Part shown: piece by piece, positions 7,135 through 15,226 of the stretch
Layout of the letters: the number at the start of each line of letters is the position of its first letter
Numbering within the stretch: the first letter of the stretch is position 1
Assembly (NCBI GenBank): GCA_900546785.1
Contig: URED01000014.1
Span: 1 to 49,200 of the forward strand
DNA length: 49,200 nucleotides
DNA from: an uncultured Oscillospiraceae bacterium
Lineage (GTDB): Bacteria; Bacillota; Clostridia; Oscillospirales; Acutalibacteraceae
Direction: 5' to 3'
Position numbers and translations under genes: made by a program
Notes under the pieces: generated by a model
Seen by the model: the letters and a program-made list of their open reading frames with translations, nothing else
Database searches by the model: none
Told to the model about the DNA's origin: nothing

Positions 7135-8322
7135 ATGAAAGAGATCATACTTGTAAAAAACGGAGAGCTTGTTTTAAAGGGGCTCAACCGTTCCTCCTTT
7201 GAGGACATTTTAATAAAGAATATGCGCCGCCATTTAGAGGACATGGGCGAATTCAAATTCACCAAAAGCCAGTCCACCATCATGGTGGAGGCGCCGGAGG
7301 GCGCGGATCTGGACGAAGCCGCTCAAAGGCTTGGCAAGGTATTCGGCATAGCAGCATATTCGCGCGCCGCCGTGTGCGAAAAGGATATGCAGAAGATCAT
7401 TCAAACCGCAAGGGAATATCTTGCGGACGAACTTTCACTCGTTTCCACATTTAAGGTGGAGGCAAAGCGCAGCGATAAAAAATTCCCGCTCAAATCGCCG
7501 GAGATCTGCCGCGAGCTGGGCGGCGCGCTGCTGAAAAGCTTTCATCATTTAAAGGTTGACGTGCATCAGCCGGATGTGACCGTTACGGTGGAGATCCGCG
7601 ATAATCACGCCTTTGTGCGCGGCAACAACATCAAGGGCGCGGGCGGCATGCCCACGGGCACCAGCGGCAGGGCGGCGGTGCTTATAAGCGGCGGCATAGA
7701 TTCCCCCGTTGCGGCATATATGATGGCAAAAAGGGGCATAGAGCTGGTTGCCGTTCATTTCGCATCCCCGCCTTACACAAGCGAACTTGCGGAGATGAAG
7801 GTCATGGACCTGCTCAAAAAAGTTTCCGCCTACTGCGGTACCATCACAACTTATATTGTGCCTTTTACAGAGATACAGGAAGCGATACGCGATGACTGCC
7901 CGGAGGAATATTTTACACTTGTTATGCGCCGCATCATGATGAGGATCAGCAATATCATTGCTGAAAACCAGAACTGCCGCGCGCTCATAACGGGCGAGAG
8001 CTTAGGGCAGGTGGCAAGCCAGACGATCTATGCCCTGCAGTGTACGGACAGCGTTGCAAAGCTGCCTGTTTTCCGCCCCTGCATCGGCATGGATAAAGAC
8101 GAGATCATTGCCGTTTCCAGAAAGATAGACACGTTTGAGACCTCCATTCAGCCGTATGAGGACTGCTGCACGGTATTTACGCCCAAGCACCCGCGCACGC
8201 GCCCGAAGCCGGAGGACGTGGAGGCGGCAGAGGCAAAGATACACGGGCTTGATCAGATGATAGACGCCGCCGTCAGCGGCGCAAGGCGCAGATTCATAAA
8301 GGCGGCGGGATATGAGCGATAA
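7135..8322 (+). CDS. thiI: tRNA 4-thiouridine synthase ThiI
   Basis: A 395-residue protein of the short, rhodanese-less type. It has an N-terminal ferredoxin-like plus THUMP region (1-165) that binds tRNA. The adenylating PP-loop domain follows, with SGGIDSP at 185-191 and, near the end, PYEDCCTVFTPKHP. It adenylates U8 of tRNA and receives sulfur from the adjacent cysteine desulfurase; in many bacteria it also feeds thiazole synthesis. Stops 11 bases inside the following gene. Cytosolic. Confidence 0.96.
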   Translation: MKEIILVKNGELVLKGLNRSSFEDILIKNMRRHLEDMGEFKFTKSQSTIMVEAPEGADLDEAAQRLGKVFGIAAYSRAAVCEKDMQKIIQTAREYLADELSLVSTFKVEAKRSDKKFPLKSPEICRELGGALLKSFHHLKVDVHQPDVTVTVEIRDNHAFVRGNNIKGAGGMPTGTSGRAAVLISGGIDSPVAAYMMAKRGIELVAVHFASPPYTSELAEMKVMDLLKKVSAYCGTITTYIVPFTEIQEAIRDDCPEEYFTLVMRRIMMRISNIIAENQNCRALITGESLGQVASQTIYALQCTDSVAKLPVFRPCIGMDKDEIIAVSRKIDTFETSIQPYEDCCTVFTPKHPRTRPKPEDVEAAEAKIHGLDQMIDAAVSGARRRFIKAAGYER

Positions 8323-9415
8323 GGATAAAAACCGGGATATAAATGAGATCGACGAACTGCTCGGCGATTACAAAAAGCAAAAGGAAAAACGCGAAAAAAA
8401 TTTTGGCAAAATAGATTTTTCCGATCCCGCAAAAAAGGAGCGTAAAACGGCACACGATACGCCTGCCGAAAAATCCGCGCCGGAAAACGACGCGCAGGCG
8501 CAGAAAAGCAAAGAACCGGCGGGTGAAAAGATCAAGGCGTTTTTTGCCCGCTTAAAAAAGTTTGCAAAAACGAAAAAAGGAAAAAAGATATTTATATCCT
8601 CTGCCGCCGTTTTCTGCGCCGTATGCGTGGCGGCGTGCGGCTTTGCGATCTACGATCATCAGAAAAACGCTTATCTGCGCGAATATGAGGAGCTGTACCC
8701 GAATGTGAGCTTCCCGGAGGGGATCAGAGAGGAATTTTGCGGGCAGTATGCCGTATCGCCGTCTACCGTGGGCAGCATTTCCATAGAGGCGTGCGGCTAC
8801 ACAAGCTATGTTGTGCAAAGCAGCTCTGCAAAGCTAACAACGCTCAGCTTTAAAAACACGGCGGACGGGCTTGATTTCAACACGGTCATTCACCTGCCGG
8901 CCGGCGCGTGCGACCTTGAGGGCGCGTTTTCAGATGCGCAGCGCTTTCTTTCCGGCTCTCAGCAGGTAACGTATTCCACGCTTTATGAGGACTATTCATT
9001 TACCGTGATCGGCGCGTTTTACACAAATAAAAACGCCGAAGATGACGGCGGCTACGTTTTCCCGTACGGCGTTACGCAAAAAATGACGCCGATCAGCTTT
9101 AACGATTATACGGACCGGCTTTATCACCGCTTTTTGTACGATTCCGGCTACAGGATAGATTATTATGAGGATAAGCTGCTCACCCTTGCGGCGGATTCCG
9201 ATCTTATGCCGGATTTTGAATTTGTTGTTGTTTGCGTGCAAAACGCCCCGCAGGCGCAAAGCGCGCAGGAAAACAGCGACGTGCATTATCCGCAGGTATG
9301 GTATGACGAACACGGGCAGACCAATCCTTACCGTTTTTCATCTAAATGGTACCCAACCGTATATACGGATGCGAATGAAGAAGAAACCAGCTTACAATCC
9401 GAAGCGGATTACTGA
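8312..9415 (+). CDS. Membrane-anchored sortase-like protein lacking all catalytic residues
   Basis: 367 residues. Residues 1-90 are highly charged and probably cytoplasmic; 92-114 are a membrane segment; the rest is extracellular. The outer part follows the order of the sortase B at 2450-3319: NTVIHLPAG (190-198) against NTVIHGHN, EDDGGYVFPY against EDNGYVFNY, LLTLAAD (289-295) against ILTLSTC, and a YPQVWYD/NPY/WYP tail (327-348) that matches the sortase tail without gaps. At the positions of catalytic His, Cys and Arg it has P196, D295 and E303. A non-enzymatic partner, substrate presenter or structural protein is likely. The gene is intact, overlaps thiI by 11 bases and is co-oriented, so it is probably expressed. 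The assignment rests on my own by-eye comparison. Confidence 0.7.
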   Translation: MSDKDKNRDINEIDELLGDYKKQKEKREKNFGKIDFSDPAKKERKTAHDTPAEKSAPENDAQAQKSKEPAGEKIKAFFARLKKFAKTKKGKKIFISSAAVFCAVCVAACGFAIYDHQKNAYLREYEELYPNVSFPEGIREEFCGQYAVSPSTVGSISIEACGYTSYVVQSSSAKLTTLSFKNTADGLDFNTVIHLPAGACDLEGAFSDAQRFLSGSQQVTYSTLYEDYSFTVIGAFYTNKNAEDDGGYVFPYGVTQKMTPISFNDYTDRLYHRFLYDSGYRIDYYEDKLLTLAADSDLMPDFEFVVVCVQNAPQAQSAQENSDVHYPQVWYDEHGQTNPYRFSSKWYPTVYTDANEEETSLQSEADY

Positions 9416-9434
9416 TACACAAGGAGGGGTAAAA

Positions 9435-10868
9435 ATGTATGATGTTGCCGTTATCGGCGCAGGGATCATAGGCGCGGCATGCGCATATGAGCTCAGCAAG
9501 CATGATCTTAAGATCGCCTTGCTTGAAAAAAACAACGACGTTTGCTGCGGCACCACCAAGGCGAACAGCGCAATCATCCATGCCGGGTATGACCCGCTCC
9601 CCGGCACGCTGATGGCGCGCCTGAATGTGGAAGGCTCCAAAATGGCGGGCGAGCTTTGCAGAAAGCTGGATGTGCCGTATCAGCAAATCGGCTCTCTTGT
9701 AGTCGCTTTCTCAGAAGAGGATGAAGCGGAGGTGGAAAGGCTTTACCGCCGCGGTAACGAAAACGGCGTTGAGGGGCTTCGCATCGTAGACGCAGAAGAG
9801 CTGAAAAAAATGGAACCGTATATTTCCGATCAAGCGCTCTGTGCGCTCTATGCGCCCACGGCGGCAATCGTAAACCCGTGGGAATACGGCATTGCGCTTG
9901 CGGAAACGGCAGTAAGAAACGGCACAGAGGTAAAGCTGGAATTTGAAGTTACATCTATCGAAAAAGAGGACGGCTTTTGGCATATCGTATCCCCTGCCGG
10001 CTGTGTGGACGCAAAATACGTTATAAACGCGGCGGGCGTGGACTGCGATACGGTGCATAACATGGTAGCCGAACCGGAATTTAAGGTGATCCCGAGCGCG
10101 GGCGAATACTACCTGCTTGATCTGAGCGAGGGAAAAAGGGCGAACCACGTCATCTTCCAGTGCCCGGATAAGGACGGCAAGGGCGTGCTCGTTACGCACA
10201 CCTGCCACGGCAATCTGCTTGTAGGCCCCAATGCGGATGTGCGGGATAAAGACGATACCTCAACCAAATCCCGCTGCCTTGATTATATCAGGGAAAAAGC
10301 GGTAAAATCCGTGCCGTCCATCGCGTTTCGGGAAAATATACGTAATTTTACCGGCGTGCGCGCAAATACAGATCAAGATGATTTCATCATTGCGTTTGCG
10401 GCAGAGCATTTTCTGGATCTTGCAGGCATCAAATCTCCCGGCCTTTCCGCCGCCCCCGCCATTGCGCTGGAGGCTGTTAAAATGCTCGGTGAAAAGGGGC
10501 TTGCGCTGAATAAAAAAGAAAACTATGTGGATTCCAGAAAGCATCTGCGCTTTAAAAAGCTGCCCGCCGAGGAAAAAAACAGGCTTATTAAAGAAAATCC
10601 CGCCTACGGCAGAGTCATCTGCCGCTGTGAAACAATTACAGAGGGCGAGATCATAGACGCATTGAACTCCCCGATACCGCCCGTTTCGCTGGACGGTATA
10701 AAGAGAAGGGCGGGCACCGGCATGGGCAGATGCCAGAGCGGCTTCTGCGGCCCCAAGGTGCTTGAGATCATAGCGAAATTTAAAAACATTCCGTATGAGG
10801 ACGTTTTGCAGGATAACACCGGCAGCTATATCCTTACGGGCGAAACAAAGAGCGGAGGTGCAAAATAA
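9435..10868 (+). CDS. glpA: FAD-dependent glycerol-3-phosphate dehydrogenase-type oxidoreductase with BFD-like domain
   Basis: A 477-residue protein starting at ATG 9435 behind a strong AAGGAGGGGT. The N-terminal dinucleotide fold is VAVIGAGIIGAACAYELS, followed by a DAO-family FAD domain. The C-terminal part carries a BFD-type [2Fe-2S] motif: CRC near the start of the domain and GRCQSGFC later. This is the GlpA layout of anaerobic glycerol-3-phosphate dehydrogenase, but related enzymes such as L-2-hydroxyglutarate oxidase share the first domain. The 1-base overlap (TAATG) with the next flavoprotein and the following DUF1667 gene form the usual clostridial three-gene operon. Substrate glycerol-3-phosphate is inferred from family and context. 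Confidence 0.85.
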   Translation: MYDVAVIGAGIIGAACAYELSKHDLKIALLEKNNDVCCGTTKANSAIIHAGYDPLPGTLMARLNVEGSKMAGELCRKLDVPYQQIGSLVVAFSEEDEAEVERLYRRGNENGVEGLRIVDAEELKKMEPYISDQALCALYAPTAAIVNPWEYGIALAETAVRNGTEVKLEFEVTSIEKEDGFWHIVSPAGCVDAKYVINAAGVDCDTVHNMVAEPEFKVIPSAGEYYLLDLSEGKRANHVIFQCPDKDGKGVLVTHTCHGNLLVGPNADVRDKDDTSTKSRCLDYIREKAVKSVPSIAFRENIRNFTGVRANTDQDDFIIAFAAEHFLDLAGIKSPGLSAAPAIALEAVKMLGEKGLALNKKENYVDSRKHLRFKKLPAEEKNRLIKENPAYGRVICRCETITEGEIIDALNSPIPPVSLDGIKRRAGTGMGRCQSGFCGPKVLEIIAKFKNIPYEDVLQDNTGSYILTGETKSGGAK

Positions 10869-12118
10869 TGTATCAGCTGATCGTGATCGGCGGCGGTCCG
10901 GCGGGTCTTGCCGCAGCGCTTTCCGCTTACGAAAACGGGCTTGAAAATATCCTTATTATTGAAAGGGACAAAGAGCTTGGCGGCATTTTGAACCAATGCA
11001 TACATAACGGCTTCGGGCTTCATTATTTTAAGGAAGAGCTTACCGGCCCGGAATACGCCGGCAGGTTTATTGAGATGCTCAAAAGCACTGCCGTTGCCGT
11101 CATGACGGATACCATGGTGCTGGAGATCACCAAGGGCAGGCAGGTGCACTGCATAAATGCGAAGAACGGCTATCAGGTGCTTGAGGCAGGCGCCGTTGTG
11201 CTTGCGATGGGCTGCCGCGAACGCACAAGGGGCGCCATCTCCATTCCCGGCACACGCCCGGCAGGTATTTTAACGGCCGGCGCGGCGCAGAGATATGTAA
11301 ATATCGAAGGGCACATGGTCGGCAAGCGCGTAGTCATCCTCGGCTCCGGCGATATAGGGCTGATCATGGCGCGCCGTATGACGCTTGAGGGCGCAAAGGT
11401 GCTTGCCTGCGTGGAGCTGATGCCGTATTCGGGAGGCCTGCAAAGAAACATCGTGCAGTGCTTAAACGATTTTGATATACCGCTTTATCTTTCGCACACG
11501 ATCATCGATATCCGGGGCAAGAGCCGTGTAGAGAGCGTTACCGTTGCCAAGGTGGGGGCGGACAGAAAACCGATCCCCGGCACGGAGATCCGGTTTGACT
11601 GCGATACGGTGCTGCTTTCCGTAGGCCTTATCCCGGAAAATGAGCTGACAAGGACGGCGGGCATTGAAATGGATGCGCGCACGAACGGCGCAGTCGTTTT
11701 TGAAAACATGGAAACATCGGAAAACGGCATTTTTGCCTGCGGCAACGTTGTGCATGTGCATGACCTTGTGGATTTCGTTACGGGCGAGAGCCAAAGAGCA
11801 GGTAAGGCTGCTGCCGAATTCGTTTTAAACGGCGAAAAAAGCCGTGAAAACAGTATTGCGCTTGAAACGAATGAATTTATAAGCTACACCGTGCCGCAAA
11901 AAATAAGGCGCGGCGCGGATACGGCGGAGATCTTCTTCAGAGTAAGGCGTATCTTTGAAAGATCGAGCATAACCGTAACAGACGGCAGCAGCGTGATCGC
12001 AAAATTCAAAAGAGAGCATATGGCGCCGGGCGAGATGGAAAAGATCACCCTGCCCAAGGTGCTGCTGGATAAGATAACTACCGATAAGATAAAAATATCG
12101 GCGGCAGAGGAGGCATAA
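10868..12118 (+). CDS. NAD(P)/FAD-dependent oxidoreductase, GlpB-position subunit
   Basis: A 416-residue flavoprotein of the pyridine nucleotide-disulfide oxidoreductase class. It has FAD-binding LIVIGGGPAGLAAALSAY at the N-terminus, GCRERTRGA around residues 115-123, a second Rossmann motif VVILGSGDIGLIMARR (NAD(P)) and a C-terminal FACGNVVHVHDLVDFV FAD segment. It lacks the CxxxxC disulfide of thioredoxin reductases. In the clostridial GlpA-x-DUF1667 cluster this protein is thought to pass electrons from the dehydrogenase to a nicotinamide or quinone acceptor. Starts on the last base of the upstream stop codon. Confidence 0.85.
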   Translation: MYQLIVIGGGPAGLAAALSAYENGLENILIIERDKELGGILNQCIHNGFGLHYFKEELTGPEYAGRFIEMLKSTAVAVMTDTMVLEITKGRQVHCINAKNGYQVLEAGAVVLAMGCRERTRGAISIPGTRPAGILTAGAAQRYVNIEGHMVGKRVVILGSGDIGLIMARRMTLEGAKVLACVELMPYSGGLQRNIVQCLNDFDIPLYLSHTIIDIRGKSRVESVTVAKVGADRKPIPGTEIRFDCDTVLLSVGLIPENELTRTAGIEMDARTNGAVVFENMETSENGIFACGNVVHVHDLVDFVTGESQRAGKAAAEFVLNGEKSRENSIALETNEFISYTVPQKIRRGADTAEIFFRVRRIFERSSITVTDGSSVIAKFKREHMAPGEMEKITLPKVLLDKITTDKIKISAAEEA

Positions 12119-12120
12119 GC

Positions 12121-12471
12121 ATGACACATCTTATATGTATAACCTGCCCCAAGGGCTGCCACTTAACGGTTGATGAGGAAAACGATTACGCCGTAACGGG
12201 CAACGCATGCCCGCGCGGCGCCGAATACGGCAGGAACGAGCTGAAAAACCCCGTTCGGGTCGTGACCTCCACCGTGCGCACAAACAGCGCGGAATACCCG
12301 CGCTGCCCCGTTAAGACCAACGGCGCGATCCCCAAGGGCAGGATGTTAGACGCGATGCGCCTGCTGGACGATATTACGCTGAAAACGCCCGTAAAGTGCG
12401 GCGATACCGTTATTGAAGATCTTTTCGGCACGGGCATATCTTTCGTTGCCTGTAAAAACATAGATAAATAA
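12121..12471 (+). CDS. DUF1667 cysteine-rich protein of the glp-type operon
   Basis: A 116-residue protein that starts 2 bases after the preceding stop. It has C6, C9, C13 (CITCPKGC) and C29 (ACPRGAEYG), plus C61 and C77 later, which suggests an iron-sulfur or zinc site. DUF1667 proteins accompany GlpA/GlpB-like flavoproteins in Clostridia and are proposed electron carriers in place of GlpC. Cytosolic or membrane associated; no transmembrane segment visible. Last gene before a strong terminator. Confidence 0.85.
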   Translation: MTHLICITCPKGCHLTVDEENDYAVTGNACPRGAEYGRNELKNPVRVVTSTVRTNSAEYPRCPVKTNGAIPKGRMLDAMRLLDDITLKTPVKCGDTVIEDLFGTGISFVACKNIDK

Positions 12472-12493
12472 GGCCCTGTTTGGGTAAACAAAA

Positions 12494-12562
12494 AATCCTC
12501 ACCCGGAAAATTCTATTGTCCGTTTTTTACGGACTTGTTCAAAAACCGGGTGGGGATTTTGC
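12494..12562 (+). terminator. Terminator of the glp-type operon
   Basis: AATCCTCACCCGG at 12494-12506 pairs with CCGGGTGGGGATT at 12546-12558 (one G-U pair), ending in TTTT. A small inner hairpin GTCCG/CGGAC lies in the loop. Confidence 0.75.
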
Positions 12563-12569
12563 ATATTCA

Positions 12570-12617
12570 TGCAACGAATGTCTATCTTCATTTCCGGAAG
12601 TATATTGCAACAAATAT
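12570..12617 (+). promoter_or_regulatory. Direct repeats TGCAACRAATRT upstream of the LytTR gene
   Basis: TGCAACGAATGT at 12570-12581 and TGCAACAAATAT at 12606-12617, 36 bases apart start to start. LytTR-domain regulators bind pairs of direct repeats, so these are candidate self-regulation sites. The second copy overlaps the -35 box of the promoter at 12605. Confidence 0.4.
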
Positions 12618-12633
12618 GTTTTTATGATATATT
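12605..12633 (+). promoter_or_regulatory. Promoter of the LytTR regulator
   Basis: TTGCAA at 12605-12610, 17-base spacer, TATATT at 12628-12633, 33 bases before the TTG start. Confidence 0.5.
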
Positions 12634-12665
12634 TATTGTGTAATGATTTACGGAGATGATGATAT

Positions 12666-13376
12666 TTGAACATTGCTATTTGCGGTGCGGACGGGGCTTT
12701 TCAGGACGAACTCAGACAAAGGCTCTTCTCCTACTGCGGCAGCAGGCGCCTCCCGCTTGAACTATTTGAATATACGGATGTGCGCAAAATGGAAGCGGAC
12801 AGACGGCCGGTAGACATTGCTTTTTTTGACGAACTGCCGGGCCCGTTATACGGAATAGAGGCCGCGCGTGAATTTAAAAAGCGGAATCCGCGTGTTATCC
12901 TTATCATAACCGCCGAAGATTCCAAACGTATAGACGACGCTTTTGATATCAAAGCATTCCGTTATTTTGAAAAGCCGGTTGAAACGCAAAGGCTTTTTGC
13001 TTCGCTGGACTGCGCGGTAAAAAGAATAGACGAAAGCACCGTTGCCTTTGTGCACACCCACACGGGCGAGATGCTGCGCATTCCTGCAAAAAAGATCGTA
13101 TTTGTTGAGACGAGCGGCAGAAAAACAAGGGTGGTCACGGAAAATGCGGAATACAGCAGCGCATTTAAGATCTCGCAGTGGAAAAAGATGCTTCGCGCCT
13201 CCTGCTTCGCCTTTCCCCATTCCAGCTACATCGTAAATATGCGCTATGTTGAATCGTTTGCCAGATCAAAACTCACCCTGAAATATCCCCACGGGGAATA
13301 TGAAGTGCCTGTTTCGGCAAACAGGCAGGCAGAATTTAAGCTGCATTATCTTCTTTTTAACAATATGCACCCGTGA
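12666..13376 (+). CDS. LytTR-family response regulator (orphan)
   Basis: A 236-residue two-domain regulator. Residues 1-120 are a receiver domain with D55 (FFDELPG) in the phosphoacceptor position and K112 in the usual FEKP motif (YFEKPVE). Residues 130-232 are a LytTR DNA-binding domain, with RIPAKKIVFVETSGRK, FPHSSYIVNMRYV and VPVSANRQAEF as landmarks. The start is TTG at 12666, with CGGAG at 12651-12655 in front. No sensor kinase gene adjoins it: upstream is a terminator, downstream is the convergent glmS end only 14 bases away. Such AgrA/LytR relatives often control cell-surface or peptide-signalling genes; the target here is unknown. Confidence 0.9.
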   Translation: MNIAICGADGAFQDELRQRLFSYCGSRRLPLELFEYTDVRKMEADRRPVDIAFFDELPGPLYGIEAAREFKKRNPRVILIITAEDSKRIDDAFDIKAFRYFEKPVETQRLFASLDCAVKRIDESTVAFVHTHTGEMLRIPAKKIVFVETSGRKTRVVTENAEYSSAFKISQWKKMLRASCFAFPHSSYIVNMRYVESFARSKLTLKYPHGEYEVPVSANRQAEFKLHYLLFNNMHP

Positions 13377-13390
13377 CCGCCGCAAAAAAA

Positions 13391-15208
13391 CTATTCTACC
13401 GTAACCGATTTTGCAAGATTGCGCGGTTTATCTATCGGCAGACCCTTTTCCTTTGCCGTGTAATAGGCAAGCAGCTGCATGGCGATCACCTCCGGCAGAG
13501 GCGCCAGCAGCGGTATCGCGTCCGGAAAAGTGATGATATCCTCAAAGCCGCTGAGTTCCTTTTCAAGACTCTGCGGCGCAAACAGCGTTACATTTGCACC
13601 GCGCGAGATCACTTCCTGCATATTGGAAACGGTCTTCGGCATGATCTTTGCATTGCTGATCAGCCCAAAACATACGGTGCCCTCTTCTATCAGGCTTATC
13701 GTGCCGTGCTTGAGTTCGCTTGCCGGATAGGCGGCGCAGTCGATATAGCTTATCTCCTTTAGTTTCAGCGCGCCCTCAAGCGCGGCGGCATAATCCGCGT
13801 TCCTGCCAAGAAAGAAACACCTGCGCTCTTTGCTTATCCGGGCGGCAAGGGTTTTTATTTTTTGCTCGTTTTTAAGCTGTTCTTCTATTTTTTCCGGCAG
13901 CAGACGGCTTGCGTTGACCGCTATTCTCACAAATTCGGCAGAGCAGGCGCCGCGCTTTAAGGCAAGGTAGATACAAAGCATATCCAGCGTTATCGCCTGG
14001 CACGTGAAAGCCTTTGTAGTGGCCACGGCGATCTCCTGCCCCGCCGGCGTTATGATGCTGTATTCGCTCATCTTTGCAATGGAGCTGTGCGGCGCGTTTA
14101 CTATGCTTATCGTTCTTGCGCCGTGCTCGCGCGCCGTTTTCAGCGCGGCAAGGCTGTCTGCCGTTTCACCGCTTTGGCTGATGATAACAACAAGGCAGTT
14201 CTGATCCAGCACCGGGCTTTGGTAGCGGAATTCGCCCGCGTATTCGGCAAAGCACGGCGTTTTTGCAATCTTTTCAAAGGCGTATTTTGCCATAAGCGCA
14301 ACATGATATGCAGAGCCGCACCCTATAAGGTATATTCTGCTCAGCGCCGCGATCTCTTCATCCGTAAGCGGAAAGCCGTCGAATTCTACACCTTCCTTTC
14401 CCGTGATGCCGGCAAGCGTTGCGGCTACGGCGGCGGGCTGTTCAAATATCTCTTTTATCATATAGTGCTTAAAACCGTCTTTTCCGGCGGCAGTATGTTT
14501 TTCTTCTATTTTTTGCGCCGTTTTTTTTACGGGCGCAAAATCCCTGCCGAAAACAGTCGCTTCGCCCGCGGTGATCCGCGCCGTTTCGCCGTCCTCCAGG
14601 TGTATGGCGCCGCTGATATGCCCAAGCAGCGGGTTCAGGTCTGAGGATATATAGTTTTCCCCGCTCCCCGTTCCGATGATAAGCGGAGAACCGTTTTTCG
14701 CGCAGTAAAGCGTATCCGGGTCATTCTTACAGACGATGCCCAGCGCGTAGGAGCCCTTGAGCAGGGGGAGCGTTTTTTGGATCGCCTCAAGCGCGTTCCC
14801 CGTGTAATTCAGCTCCAGAAGCTTGGGGATGACTTCCGTATCCGTATCGCTCTCAAATGTAAAGCCTATCATGATCAGGCTCTCTTTAAGCTCTGCGTAA
14901 TTTTCTATAATTCCGTTATGCACAACGGCAAAGCTGCGGCTCGCCTGCGGGTGCGCGTTCGTTTCGTTTGCCGCGCCGTGGGTTGCCCAGCGTGTGTGCC
15001 CGATGCCGAGCGTACCGCTCAGCTTTATGTTTTTCAGCTTGTTTTCAAGATTCTTGATCTCGCCGGCAGCCTTAACTATGCTGAGTCCTTCCTCGTTTAA
15101 AACGCCGATTCCGCCGCTGTCATATCCCCGGTATTCAAGCCCCTTAAGCCCTTTTATAAGGATGCCCGTAGCTTCGCTTTTACCTATATATCCGATAATT
15201 CCGCACAT
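13391..15208 (-). CDS. glmS: Glutamine-fructose-6-phosphate aminotransferase (isomerizing)
   Basis: A 605-residue protein of normal length. The N-terminal glutaminase domain begins MCGIIGYIG with the catalytic C2. Two SIS sugar-isomerase domains follow (GCGSAYHVAL..., ISQSGETADSLAAL), and the end PRNLAKSVTVE is the invariant GlmS C-terminus. It makes glucosamine-6-phosphate from fructose-6-phosphate and glutamine, the first step to UDP-GlcNAc for peptidoglycan. Only 18 bases separate it from the stop of the upstream spoIIE-like gene, so there is no room for a glmS ribozyme leader and it may be read from the upstream transcript. GGAGTGAT lies just before the ATG. Confidence 0.97.
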   Translation of the reverse strand: MCGIIGYIGKSEATGILIKGLKGLEYRGYDSGGIGVLNEEGLSIVKAAGEIKNLENKLKNIKLSGTLGIGHTRWATHGAANETNAHPQASRSFAVVHNGIIENYAELKESLIMIGFTFESDTDTEVIPKLLELNYTGNALEAIQKTLPLLKGSYALGIVCKNDPDTLYCAKNGSPLIIGTGSGENYISSDLNPLLGHISGAIHLEDGETARITAGEATVFGRDFAPVKKTAQKIEEKHTAAGKDGFKHYMIKEIFEQPAAVAATLAGITGKEGVEFDGFPLTDEEIAALSRIYLIGCGSAYHVALMAKYAFEKIAKTPCFAEYAGEFRYQSPVLDQNCLVVIISQSGETADSLAALKTAREHGARTISIVNAPHSSIAKMSEYSIITPAGQEIAVATTKAFTCQAITLDMLCIYLALKRGACSAEFVRIAVNASRLLPEKIEEQLKNEQKIKTLAARISKERRCFFLGRNADYAAALEGALKLKEISYIDCAAYPASELKHGTISLIEEGTVCFGLISNAKIMPKTVSNMQEVISRGANVTLFAPQSLEKELSGFEDIITFPDAIPLLAPLPEVIAMQLLAYYTAKEKGLPIDKPRNLAKSVTVE

Positions 15209-15226
15209 AAGATCACTCCGTAAAAA

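Noticed and set aside
9165..9434. Longer start for the GlpA-type flavoprotein (frame open 90 codons upstream)
   Set aside because: The extra part lies inside the sortase-like gene, and the AAGGAGGGGT site plus the Rossmann motif place the start at 9435.
15209..15226. glmS ribozyme upstream of glmS
   Set aside because: Only 18 bases separate glmS from the upstream stop codon, and the glmS ribozyme core needs well over 100 bases. None is seen.
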